Assembly: GCA_900316235.1 (NCBI GenBank)
Contig: ONCC01000027.1
Coordinates: 1-35,576 of the forward strand
Source: an uncultured Bacteroidales bacterium
Lineage (GTDB): Bacteria; Bacteroidota; Bacteroidia; Bacteroidales; P3
Length of the DNA: 35,576 bases
Reading direction: 5' to 3'
The translations under genes were made by a program, and so were the position numbers. The notes beneath the pieces were generated by a model, which saw only the letters and a program-made list of their open reading frames with translations, did no database searches and had not been told where the DNA came from. This document shows, piece by piece, positions 1-8,584 of the stretch (within the stretch, counting starts at the first letter, position 1; each line of letters starts with the position of its first letter).

Positions 1-154
1 TATAACTGAATGAAACGGTTGCCACATTCGCCGTGCTGTAGCTGGCTTGCTCTTTGGCTGTTGCTGTAATTGTGGTCAGCAGCGTTTCGGTCTGCGCCAC
101 TGCCATGCCGCCCAAAGCCAGCACAGCCAAAATCGTCAATAAGTTTTTCTTCAT
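1..154 (-). CDS. Secreted protein of unknown function (N-terminus only)
   Basis: Only the first 51 codons are in the window; the gene continues past the left edge. The start is the ATG at 154-152. The first 20 residues form a clear Sec signal peptide: a KK pair, a hydrophobic stretch (LLTILAVLALGG), then an MAVA|QTE cleavage context. The following residues are rich in Thr, Ala and Ser, as at the start of many exported Bacteroidota surface or adhesin-like proteins, but no domain can be named. A good promoter lies about 250 bp upstream, giving an unusually long leader that carries a REP-like sequence and a G9 tract. Function unknown; that it is exported is well supported. Confidence 0.65.
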   Translation of the reverse strand, partial: MKKNLLTILAVLALGGMAVAQTETLLTTITATAKEQASYSTANVATVSFSY

Positions 155-239
155 GATGTTAAAGTTTTTGATTGATTAGTGATATTTGTGAATTTTCGTG
201 AATTTCGATGTGGGTACAAAACAAAGCCGCCCCGCCGCC

Positions 240-266
240 GTAGGGGCGTACTCCTGTGTACGCCCG
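240..266. repeat. Solitary REP-like half-palindrome in the 5' leader
   Basis: This 27-bp stretch resembles the right arm of the REP palindromes near the RAYT gene (1474-1500): GTAGGGGCGTAC and GTACGCCCG are shared, with a few changes in the middle. It lies in the untranslated leader of the secreted protein gene. It reads as a dispersed, diverged copy of the element. Confidence 0.6.
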
Positions 267-340
267 CTGGCAGCAGGGTGGTGAGAGTCCAACAATAAAT
301 ATAGGCTTTCCTCCCTTCCCGTTTACAAGACCAGCAAACT

Positions 341-349
341 GGGGGGGGG
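341..349. repeat. G9 homopolymer tract in a 5' leader
   Basis: Nine consecutive G on the plus strand (C9 in the transcript) lie in the leader between the promoter at 409-440 and the start at 154. Tracts of this length are prone to slippage. Any effect on expression is inference. Confidence 0.5.
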
Positions 350-408
350 TAATAATCAGCGAGTTATGTCCGTTTTGCCGCAGCATAAGGGTTAATTCAT
401 TTTCGGCT

Positions 409-440
409 GCAAAGATACAAAAATTATCCGACGTGGCAAA
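409..440 (-). promoter_or_regulatory. Bacteroidota-type promoter for the secreted protein gene
   Basis: Read on the minus strand: TTTG (440-437), a 19-bp gap, then TATCTTTGC (417-409). This matches the -33/-7 consensus of the Bacteroidota primary sigma factor. Transcription would start near 402 and give a leader of about 250 nt before the ATG at 154. Confidence 0.65.
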
Positions 441-482
441 AAATATTCGTCATGTCGGATAATGTATGTTTAGATATTTGTC

Positions 483-1412
483 TTATTTCAGGTAGTCGTC
501 GATGTGGCCGAAGACGATGTCGGCACGGGCGGCAAAGCTCTCTTCGGTAGCGAAGGCGATGTGGGGGGCGAGGAGGCAGTTGGGGGCGGAGAGGAGGGGA
601 TGAGAAGAGGGCAGGGGAGGCTCCTGTTCGAAGACGTCGAAAGCGGCGCCGGCGATGCGACCGTCGATGAGGGCCTTGCCCACGGCGGCGATATCGCAGA
701 CGGGACCGCGGGCGGTGTTGACTAACAATGCAGTGGGTTTCATTAATTCAAGTTCCGCTTTACCTATCAGTCCGCGGGTCTCGTCGCACAGCGGCACATG
801 GAGCGAGACGATGTCGCTCTCTTTGAGCAGCTCCTCCAGCGTCACATACTTCACGCCCATGGCCTTCACCTCGGGGCGCTCGCGGCGGCTCCATGCGATG
901 ACCTTGGCGCCAAAGGCCAGCAGGAGGCGTATGGTGGCGGTGCCGATGGCGCCGGTGCCGACAACGCCGACGGTCTTGCCCCTCAGTTCGCGGCCGAGGA
1001 AGGTGCCGCGGCTGCCACCCTGGCGTATCTTCTCATTCAGCGTGACGATGTTGCGCAGCAGGTCGAGCATCATGCCGACGGCCAACTCGCTGACGGCCGT
1101 GGTGCTGTAGCCCGCGGCGTTCTGCACCTTTATATCATGCTCCTTGCAATAGGCGAGGTCGATATGGTCGAGGCCCGTGAAGGCCACGCTCAGGTACTTG
1201 AGATTGGTGCATTGGCTGAGCACTGCGGCCGACAGCTTGATGTTGCTTATCACCGCAATGTCGGCCTCGCGCATGCGGTCGACAAGCGTCGGCTCATCCT
1301 CTTTGCGGTCCATATAATAGGTGAATGTGTGGCCCATGGAAGCATAATGCTTCTTGAGTTCCTCGAAGCGGGTCTGGGGGATGCCCAGGGATTCTACGCA
1401 GGTGATGTTCAT
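483..1412 (-). CDS. D-isomer-specific 2-hydroxyacid dehydrogenase
   Basis: A 309-residue NAD(P)-dependent oxidoreductase predicted to interconvert a 2-oxoacid and a D-2-hydroxyacid in the cytoplasm. The Rossmann motif GTGAIG is at 152-157. The catalytic triad is visible as Arg235 (NTARGP), Glu264 (FEQEPP) and His284 (APHIAF). Length and layout (split substrate domain, central NAD domain) fit the glycerate/phosphoglycerate/lactate dehydrogenase superfamily; the substrate cannot be read from sequence. I chose the ATG at 1412-1410 (MNITCVESLG). The frame stays open to 1559, but that extension only translates the REP palindrome at 1431-1500. No promoter is evident between this gene and the RAYT gene upstream. 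Confidence 0.88.
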   Translation of the reverse strand: MNITCVESLGIPQTRFEELKKHYASMGHTFTYYMDRKEDEPTLVDRMREADIAVISNIKLSAAVLSQCTNLKYLSVAFTGLDHIDLAYCKEHDIKVQNAAGYSTTAVSELAVGMMLDLLRNIVTLNEKIRQGGSRGTFLGRELRGKTVGVVGTGAIGTATIRLLLAFGAKVIAWSRRERPEVKAMGVKYVTLEELLKESDIVSLHVPLCDETRGLIGKAELELMKPTALLVNTARGPVCDIAAVGKALIDGRIAGAAFDVFEQEPPLPSSHPLLSAPNCLLAPHIAFATEESFAARADIVFGHIDDYLK

Positions 1413-1430
1413 TGTTTTCTGGTTTTTATT

Positions 1431-1500
1431 GTTCGGGCGTACACGGGGGTACGCCCCTACGGTTGTCGTTTTGGTAGGGGCGTACCCCCGTGTACGCCCG
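1431..1500. repeat. REP palindrome downstream of the RAYT gene
   Basis: An inverted repeat with perfect 27-bp arms (1434-1460 and 1474-1500) and a 13-nt loop. The left arm continues to 1431, matching the longer copy upstream of the RAYT gene. The arm core is GGGCGTACACGGGGGTACG. It starts 7 bp beyond the RAYT stop codon and separates that gene from the dehydrogenase start. In RNA it would form a very stable hairpin and may also end or stabilise the RAYT transcript. Confidence 0.9.
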
Positions 1501-1506
1501 TATCGT

Positions 1507-2043
1507 TCATTGTTTTGTTGTTGTTTCCGTACCCATGTGTATGCTTGCTGGTAGGCCATCTATATCTTCGTCACATCCATTGTTCCACCGTTTTGGGTTG
1601 TCTCTAATGTACAATCTGATATTTTCGAAGGCCTGTTGGTTGCGGATAATATGTTCATAGTAGTTGCGTTGCCATAATGTCTTGTTGAAGCGAGTCCATC
1701 CTTGTTCGTTGACGCCATGAATGTAGCGGTTGGTGGAAACACTCTTGAACCAACGAATAATGTCGGGTACATAGTGCTCGCCTCCATTGAAAAACAAAAG
1801 ATGAACGTGGTTTGGCATAACAATATATTCAGTTATCTCGGTCTTGTCAAATCTTGTGGCAATCTCATGTATTGTCTGTCGGATTATCTCTCCCCCAGAA
1901 GATAGGTGTATCATCCCATTGATGATATTCCCGAATAGATGAAGTTTGTCGTTTACCGCAATGGTACAGAAATAGTAAGCGGGACGGGTGTAGTCATAGC
2001 CCTGTAGTCGGAGTTGTTTTCGGTATGGCAATTGTTGTTCCAT
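1507..2043 (-). CDS. REP-associated Y1 (HUH) transposase, RAYT
   Basis: A 178-residue single-domain protein of the IS200/RAYT Y1 transposase superfamily, which nicks and joins single-stranded DNA at REP hairpins. The metal-binding HUH signature is HVH at 79-81 (VMPNHVHLLF). The nucleophile is one of the paired tyrosines 128-129 in WQRNYYEHIIRN, followed by the family's IRLYIRDNPKRW block. The start is the ATG at 2043-2041. REP palindromes bracket the gene: a hairpin 7 bp after the stop, and a tandem array plus a second hairpin starting 25 bp before the ATG. That arrangement is typical of RAYT loci and supports the call. No frameshift or missing residue is visible, so the enzyme could be active. 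No matching promoter is evident upstream. Confidence 0.9.
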   Translation of the reverse strand: MEQQLPYRKQLRLQGYDYTRPAYYFCTIAVNDKLHLFGNIINGMIHLSSGGEIIRQTIHEIATRFDKTEITEYIVMPNHVHLLFFNGGEHYVPDIIRWFKSVSTNRYIHGVNEQGWTRFNKTLWQRNYYEHIIRNQQAFENIRLYIRDNPKRWNNGCDEDIDGLPASIHMGTETTTKQ

Positions 2044-2068
2044 GTATTGGCGGAAGTAAACGGAGGTA

Positions 2069-2292
2069 CGTTGGTTGTTGTTCGGGCGTACACGGGGGTA
2101 CGTTGGTTATTGTTCGGGCGTACACGGGGGTACGTTGGTTGTTGTTCGGGCGTACACGGGGGTACGTTGGTTGTTGTTCGGGCGTACACGGGGGTACGTT
2201 GGCTGTTGTTCGGGCGTACACGGGGGTACGTTGGTTGTTGTTCGGGCGTACACGGGGGTACGTTGGTTATTGTTCGGGCGTACACGGGGGTA
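2069..2292. repeat. Seven tandem 32-bp REP half-units
   Basis: Seven head-to-tail 32-bp units begin at 2069, 2101, 2133, 2165, 2197, 2229 and 2261. They are identical except for GTTGTTG versus GTTATTG or GCTGTTG in the spacer. Each unit carries the REP core GGGCGTACACGGGGGTACG and a short GTTGGTTGTTGTTC spacer. The last unit runs into the full inverted repeat. There are no unique spacers, so it is not a CRISPR array. Confidence 0.95.
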
Positions 2293-2339
2293 CGCCCCTA
2301 CGGTTGTCGGTAGGGGCGTACCCCCGTGTACGCCCGAAC
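2272..2339. repeat. Full REP palindrome with perfect 30-bp arms
   Basis: The arms 2272-2301 and 2310-2339 are perfect inverted repeats of 30 bp around an 8-nt loop (GGTTGTCG). The left arm is the tail of the seventh tandem unit, so the array is capped by one complete BIME-like hairpin. It ends 12 bp from the flavin reductase stop codon. Confidence 0.93.
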
Positions 2340-2351
2340 GATGTATCGCTT

Positions 2352-2918
2352 TTATTTTCTTTTCTTTACGCTGAATCCGAAGCCGCCGAGTTTCTCGCCG
2401 AGGCCGTAGTATTTGCCGTGGGAGTAGGCGAGGGGGCCGGCATGGTTGAGCTGGAACTGGCCGGTGGTCTTGTCAATCAGGTCCTCCTCGGCATCGACGG
2501 CCACCACGTTGGCGATGAACATATCATGGCTGCCGAGACGCTTCACCTCCACCACCTTGCACTCGATGTTGAGCGGGCTCTCCTTGATGAGGGGCGCCTT
2601 TACCAGCTGTGCCGGTTCGGCGTGGAGCCCCATCTCGCGGAACTTGTTGTATTCGCGGCCGCTCTTCACGCCGCACCAGTCGGTGGCACGGGCCAGCTCG
2701 GTGGTGGTGAGGTTGATGACGAACTCGCCCGTGCGGGAAATCAACTCGTGGCTATGGCGGTTGGGGCGCACGCTGATATAGCACATGGGCGGGTCACTGC
2801 AGATAGTGCCCGTCCATGCGATGGTGATGATATTGTAGTTCTCGGGGCTGTCGCCGCAGCTGACCATGACGGCCGGCAGCGGGTATATCATTGTGCCCGG
2901 CTTGAATGCTGTCTTCAT
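2352..2918 (-). CDS. Flavin reductase-like FMN-binding split-barrel protein
   Basis: A 188-residue protein of the flavin reductase-like family (FMN-binding split beta-barrel). Family features include the N-terminal MIYPLPAVMVSCG strand, the NYNIITIAWTGTICSDPP flavin-binding segment, a RTGEFVINL strand, and VKRLGSHDMFIANVVAV followed by a YSHGKYYGLGE tail. Members reduce or bind FMN using NAD(P)H; the partner is unknown here. The start is the ATG at 2918-2916, which overlaps the dnaA stop as ATGA, so it is probably translated by coupling to dnaA. The open frame continues upstream only inside dnaA, in another frame, and that extension is rejected. Confidence 0.87.
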   Translation of the reverse strand: MKTAFKPGTMIYPLPAVMVSCGDSPENYNIITIAWTGTICSDPPMCYISVRPNRHSHELISRTGEFVINLTTTELARATDWCGVKSGREYNKFREMGLHAEPAQLVKAPLIKESPLNIECKVVEVKRLGSHDMFIANVVAVDAEEDLIDKTTGQFQLNHAGPLAYSHGKYYGLGEKLGGFGFSVKKRK

Positions 2919-4387
2919 GCTTCTTTGAACTTCTTCTCGAGCTCGTCGACCAGGTTGCGGATGTAGCGGTCGGTCTGGCGCAGGTTCTCGATGGTCTTGC
3001 AGGCGTGGAGTACCGTGGCGTGGTCCTTGTTGCCGCACTGCATGCCGATGACGGCGAGGCTCGACTTGGTGATTTTTTTGGCGAAGTACATACTCAGCTG
3101 GCGGGCCTGCACAATCTCGCGCTTGCGCGACATCTGCTGGATGCTGTCCACCGGCAAATCGAGGCTGTCGCACACCACTTTCTGGATGTAGTCGATGGTG
3201 ATTTCGCGCGTGCTGCTCTGCACGTACTTGTCAATCATCTGTTTGGTGAGTTCAAGAGTGATCTGCTTGCGGTTCAGCGAGCTCTGCGCGATGAGGGAGA
3301 TGAGGGCTCCTTCGAGTTCGCGCACGTTCGTATTAATATTATAGGCGATGTACTCAATGACATCTTCGCTCATCTCGATGCCGTCGTTCTGCAGTTTTTG
3401 GCGCAGAATGGCCTTGCGTGTCTCCACGTCGGGAGCTTGCAGGTCGGCGTTGAGACCCCATTTGAGGCGGCTGAGGAGGCGGGGCTCGAGCCCCTGGAGC
3501 TCTCCCGGAGCCTTGTCTGAGGTGATGATAATCTGACAGTTGCGCTGATGCAGGTAATTGAAGATATGGAAGAAAGCCTCCTGAGTCTTCTGTCCCTTGC
3601 CCGACCAGAACTGGATGTCGTCGACGATAAGGACATCTATCTGCTCATAGAAGTGGATGAAGTCATTGGTGGTACCCGTGCGGCCGGCTTCGGCATACTG
3701 GGCCATGAACTGTTCACTGGTGACGTAGAGCACGGTCTTGTCGGGGTGCAGTTCCTTGGTCTTCAATCCGATGGCATTGGCTAGATGGGTTTTTCCGAGG
3801 CCCACGTTGCTATGCAGCAATAGGGGGTTGAAGCTGGTGGTACCGGGCTTCTCGGCCACGGCATAGCCGGCCGACCGTGCCAGACGGTTGCAGTCGCCCT
3901 CCACGAAGTTCTCCAGCGTGTAGTTGGGACTCAGCTGCGAATGTACACGGGTCTTCTGGATGCCGGGGATGACGAAGGGATTCGGCAGCTCGCGCGCGTT
4001 ATCCTTATTTATATTAATAGGCATGTCGGTCAGCGGGTTCTGCACCGAGCGGCGGCTGTTCGACGGGAGCGTTGTTACGATGGGGGAGGTGCGGATGCTC
4101 TGGTCCATCACGATGCTGTATTTCAGCATTGCGTTGGAACCCAACTGCATACGTATCACACGTTTCAACAGGTCTACATAATGTTCCTCCAAATATTCAT
4201 AGAAAAACTGGCTCGGTACCTGCACCATCAGCGTGCTCCCTTCCAGCTTCAACGGCACGATGGGGACAAACCACGTGTCGAAAGCCACTTTGTTCTCCGG
4301 GCCGAGGGCATCTTTAATCACTTCCAGGCATTCTGCCCATACTCTCTTATAATCTTCCGCTATCATTTTTGAATTACTATATTCCAT
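2915..4387 (-). CDS. dnaA: Chromosomal replication initiator protein DnaA
   Basis: Encodes the AAA+ initiator that binds DnaA boxes and melts oriC. From the ATG at 4387 it has 490 residues: domain I at about 8-90 (VWAECLEVIKD, FDTWFVPI), a variable linker at 95-150, the AAA+ domain at about 155-370 (P-loop NVGLGKTH 194-201, Walker B VLIVDDIQF 252-260, EPRLLSRLKWGL 301-312), and the DNA-binding domain IV with RKREIVQARQLSMYF and GNKDHATVLHACKTI (452-466). The first P-loop glycine appears to be Ser193. An in-frame ATG at 4366 (MIAEDYKRVW) is an equally credible start. The frame extends to 4543, but those residues are AT-rich non-homologous sequence. The gene is transcribed divergently from lpdA across an AT-rich gap. 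Confidence 0.96.
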   Translation of the reverse strand: MEYSNSKMIAEDYKRVWAECLEVIKDALGPENKVAFDTWFVPIVPLKLEGSTLMVQVPSQFFYEYLEEHYVDLLKRVIRMQLGSNAMLKYSIVMDQSIRTSPIVTTLPSNSRRSVQNPLTDMPININKDNARELPNPFVIPGIQKTRVHSQLSPNYTLENFVEGDCNRLARSAGYAVAEKPGTTSFNPLLLHSNVGLGKTHLANAIGLKTKELHPDKTVLYVTSEQFMAQYAEAGRTGTTNDFIHFYEQIDVLIVDDIQFWSGKGQKTQEAFFHIFNYLHQRNCQIIITSDKAPGELQGLEPRLLSRLKWGLNADLQAPDVETRKAILRQKLQNDGIEMSEDVIEYIAYNINTNVRELEGALISLIAQSSLNRKQITLELTKQMIDKYVQSSTREITIDYIQKVVCDSLDLPVDSIQQMSRKREIVQARQLSMYFAKKITKSSLAVIGMQCGNKDHATVLHACKTIENLRQTDRYIRNLVDELEKKFKEA

Positions 4388-5148
4388 TATCAGTAACTTA
4401 CACAAATTACACCCTCTCGAGTTCTGCTTGCAAAAGTCACTCTTTTTTTGTGCATAAATTTGAAAAAAAAAATTTGCATCTTTCAACTGAATTATGTAAA
4501 GTTTTCCCCCGGTGCGACACACCCCTTCAGACACGAAAAACATAACTTACTAGAAAACAAGTCAACCCAAGAATTTTAACATTTTCCGGCGCTTTTAAAT
4601 ATACGAAAAATTTTCTTTGATTAAAAATTTTTTTTCATTCTTAGCCCTTTCTGAGCCCTTTTTTGTTGAAAAATCAATAGTGTCTTGTAAATGTGTTAGT
4701 TGTTTGTTGATTTCTTTTCTAATCTATTGTAATGAAATGGTTTGTCGTAAAGGTTTGAAAATCAAAATCCATTTTTCTTCCTGTTTTTGATAAGTGGCTG
4801 TATGTGTGAAAAAACACCCCGATATGCACCGGGAAGGGTTGAAAAATTTTTTTCGGAATGGGGGATTTTTTCTTTTGAAAAAGTGCAACACGGCCCTCAT
4901 TGATTGTAGAGGTGCGCCGTGAGACCTCCCTCCGGGCGGTAGGGGAGAGGGTGCTTCCATCGACCTACGATCCCCCTACCAACACCCTACCAACTCCTAC
5001 CGTGGTAGGAGTTGGTAAGGCGTTGGTAAGGCGTTGGTAACTGGTTTATAGTTACTTGTGTTTTTGCTAGCGGAAAGGACTTTTTGAGGGTTTTAGGGGT
5101 GTTTTTGGGGGCATTTGGGAGGTGTTTTGGGTGTGGTGGAAAAAAATA
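4388..5148. other. AT-rich gap between dnaA and lpdA, candidate oriC
   Basis: No gene is visible here. The segment 4440-4880 is very AT-rich, with runs of A and T that could serve as an unwinding element. A consensus DnaA box (TTATGCACA) is on the minus strand at 4449-4457. A looser one (TTTTTCACA) is on the minus strand at 4805-4813. The palindrome at 4977-5028 is listed separately. Position next to dnaA and upstream of recF/polA fits an origin, but only two boxes are seen, so this is tentative. Confidence 0.35.
4977..5028. repeat. 25-bp inverted repeat (TACCAAC palindrome family, copy 1)
   Basis: The arms 4977-5001 and 5004-5028 match at 23 of 25 positions around a 2-nt centre; the core is ACCAACTCCTACC. 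A near-identical palindrome is at 22336-22387. The two copies lie in different intergenic regions and define a dispersed repeat family distinct from the REP sequences. Confidence 0.88.
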
Positions 5149-5180
5149 TTTGGCCATGTCGGTGGGATTTCGTAATTTTG
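5149..5180 (+). promoter_or_regulatory. Bacteroidota-type promoter for lpdA and downstream genes
   Basis: TTTG at 5149-5152, a 20-bp gap, then TAATTTTG at 5173-5180 followed by C. The predicted start is near 5188, leaving a leader of about 34 nt before the lpdA ATG. It probably drives the long plus-strand gene run. Confidence 0.7.
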
Positions 5181-5221
5181 CATTTTATTTAGTACATATA
5201 ATAATAAAAGAGATATTCGCT

Positions 5222-6601
<1,380 letters not shown>

Positions 6602-6619
6602 GAACAATAATCCGGAATA

Positions 6620-7591
6620 GTGAAGATACTGCCCAAAAAGTGCGCGAGAGTGGCTGAAGGCCTGCATGTGTGGATTTCGAATCACTTCTACTACAGTGAT
6701 TTCGGAATCCACGACATGGAAGGCAGGCGTTTCGACGGCCGTCGTTATGTGATGACGGGTACGCCGGGCACGGGCTTTATCGAGCACGACAGCGAGAGCC
6801 ACAGCTATCATGCGTTTGTACGAGCCTGTGTCGCTGAGCAAAAGCCCAGTTACCTTCGCATGCTCATGGGACGTGAGCCCAGTTTCGACAATGCCATTGC
6901 GGCAGCCAACAAGGCGATGGCTGACTGCAGTGAACCCTACAAGAAGGACCTGCTGGAACACTACGCCAACGCCCTGACGGTGGCCCGCAGTGCGGAGTAT
7001 ACCGAACGTGTCATCCGTGGCATTAAGGACAAGATGGGTCACAAGCACGACCAATACATGTCGGGCGTGCTGGGCTACTACAAGAACAGGCTGCGCCACA
7101 TGAGGCACGACATGACTTCGGTGGTTTGGCATGTGAGGGAACATTGCTCCGCGGAGACCTACCAGGCTTATTGCGAAGCGGTTGAGGCTTTCTCACAAGT
7201 GGCTTCCTGCCGACGCATCTGGTACTACGACCGCTCGGCAAAGCAATCTTTCGTGCAGATGTTCTTCGGCGTGGGGGTGTTCGATTTCATCCACTCCGAG
7301 GTCTACCTGCCCTATATGTGCACTCCCGACGGGACACACTACTACCTGCTGCCCGATATCGCCATCGTGGCGCGCAGCAACACCGATTTCGACGTGGTAC
7401 CGCTCAAGACGCTGACGGTTGTGTGCCAGGAGATGGCCATCGAGGAGGTCAACGAGTCGATGGTGGGATTCATGGGCACTGCCGCCAGTATGATCAAGAT
7501 TCCGGAATTTGACCTGAATTTCTACTTCAACCATCTGCACCCCGTGGTGCGGTTTGTCGAAGCTGTTGATAAATTGAAAGCAACCCTCTGA
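6620..7591 (+). CDS. Conserved-looking protein of unknown function
   Basis: A 323-residue protein starting at GTG 6620, 18 bp after lpdA and 7 bp before the M23 peptidase gene, so it is probably co-transcribed with both. There is no signal peptide and no clear membrane segment. It is rich in aromatic residues and histidine, with a central charged helical stretch (YTERVIRGIKDKMGHKHDQY) and a C-terminal part containing ESMVGFMGTAASMIKIPEF. I recognise no domain. The base composition and codon use match the neighbours, so it looks like a resident gene. A second candidate start exists only further inside; the GTG is kept because it gives the tightest operon spacing. Confidence 0.7.
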   Translation: MKILPKKCARVAEGLHVWISNHFYYSDFGIHDMEGRRFDGRRYVMTGTPGTGFIEHDSESHSYHAFVRACVAEQKPSYLRMLMGREPSFDNAIAAANKAMADCSEPYKKDLLEHYANALTVARSAEYTERVIRGIKDKMGHKHDQYMSGVLGYYKNRLRHMRHDMTSVVWHVREHCSAETYQAYCEAVEAFSQVASCRRIWYYDRSAKQSFVQMFFGVGVFDFIHSEVYLPYMCTPDGTHYYLLPDIAIVARSNTDFDVVPLKTLTVVCQEMAIEEVNESMVGFMGTAASMIKIPEFDLNFYFNHLHPVVRFVEAVDKLKATL

Positions 7592-7598
7592 GAAAAAA

Positions 7599-8582
7599 GT
7601 GAAGAAACCACGCCATACCTACCGCTTCAACCCCCATACCCTGAGGTATGAGAAATTCTTCGTGCCACTACGTGAGAAAGTGCGCCGCATCAGTTTCAAT
7701 GTGCTGTTCGGTGTGGTTCTTGGTGTGGTGCTAGTGGTGGTGGGTATGCAGTTTATGGAATCTCCCTCAGAGCGTGCCTTGAAGCGCGAACTGGCCAAGT
7801 TCAAGCGCCAGTCGAAGGTTCTCAACGCCCGTGTGGCGCGTGCCGAGAAGGTGCTGCTGAACATCGAGGAGCGTGACGACGCCCTCTATCGCACCATCTT
7901 CTCCAGCGAGCCGGTGAGTCCGGCCGAACGCTACAGTGGCATCGGTGGCGTGGAACGCTATGCCGAGTTCGACGAACTGGAAAATGGCGAGTTGCTGAAG
8001 ATGACCACCAAACGTGTCGACGACCTCACCAAGCGCCTCTATGTGGAATCGAAGTCGTTGGACGAGATTTACGAGATGGCGCGCACCAAGAATGAGCGCA
8101 TGGCCACCATGCCGGCTATCCTTCCCGTGGCCAAGAATAAGTGCAAGGTTGTCAGTGGTTTTGGAATGCGCTACCACCCCATCCTCAAGCGTACCCGTAT
8201 GCATTCGGGTATCGATCTGACGGCGCGTCAGGGTACCCCCATCTATGCCACCGGCGACGGTGTCGTCGTGGCAGCCTCCCGCAATCCCGAAGGCTATTCG
8301 GGCTATGGCGTGGTGGTCATCATCAACCACGGTTTCGGCTTCCAGACGCTCTATGCACACATGAACAACGCCTCAGTCAAGAAGGGCCAGAAAGTGAAGC
8401 GCGGCGAGCAGATAGGCACAGTGGGAAGCAGCGGCATGTCGTCGGGCTACCACCTTCATTACGAGGTTATCCTCAACGGAAAGAGGGTGGATCCTGTCTA
8501 TTATTTCTTCAACGACCTTACCCCCGAGGAATACGAGGATGTCCTCGAGCAGGCCCGCCAGGAGAACCAGAGCATGAGCTAG
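7599..8582 (+). CDS. Membrane-anchored M23 (LytM-type) peptidase
   Basis: A 327-residue protein predicted to cleave or bind peptidoglycan cross-bridges at the outer face of the inner membrane. One N-terminal membrane segment is at about 32-50 (FNVLFGVVLGVVLVVVGM), then a coiled-coil-like charged region at 57-165. The M23 domain at about 180-300 keeps the zinc ligands His202 and Asp206 (HSGID) and His287 in HLH (285-287), plus His254 (YAH). An intact active site suggests an enzyme rather than an activator such as EnvC. It starts with GTG at 7599, 7 bp after the previous gene, and ends 2 bp before ispH. Confidence 0.9.
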   Translation: MKKPRHTYRFNPHTLRYEKFFVPLREKVRRISFNVLFGVVLGVVLVVVGMQFMESPSERALKRELAKFKRQSKVLNARVARAEKVLLNIEERDDALYRTIFSSEPVSPAERYSGIGGVERYAEFDELENGELLKMTTKRVDDLTKRLYVESKSLDEIYEMARTKNERMATMPAILPVAKNKCKVVSGFGMRYHPILKRTRMHSGIDLTARQGTPIYATGDGVVVAASRNPEGYSGYGVVVIINHGFGFQTLYAHMNNASVKKGQKVKRGEQIGTVGSSGMSSGYHLHYEVILNGKRVDPVYYFFNDLTPEEYEDVLEQARQENQSMS

Positions 8583-8584
8583 CC

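Noticed and set aside
798..1607. Plus-strand open frame across the dehydrogenase and the REP hairpin
   Set aside because: It translates the REP palindrome and the antisense of the dehydrogenase; no domain.
2069..2292. CRISPR array
   Set aside because: Units are contiguous with no unique spacers, and the repeat core is the REP palindrome beside a RAYT gene. No cas gene is in the window.
1953..2966. Several overlapping open frames through the 32-bp array, giving repeated AYTGVR or YARTTTNVPPCTPEQQ peptides
   Set aside because: The 32-bp unit is not a multiple of three, so all frames of the array are open. They come from the repeat and carry no gene signal.
5084..5221. Upstream start for lpdA
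   Set aside because: It would cross the consensus promoter at 5149-5180, and the FAD-binding N-terminus begins at 5222.
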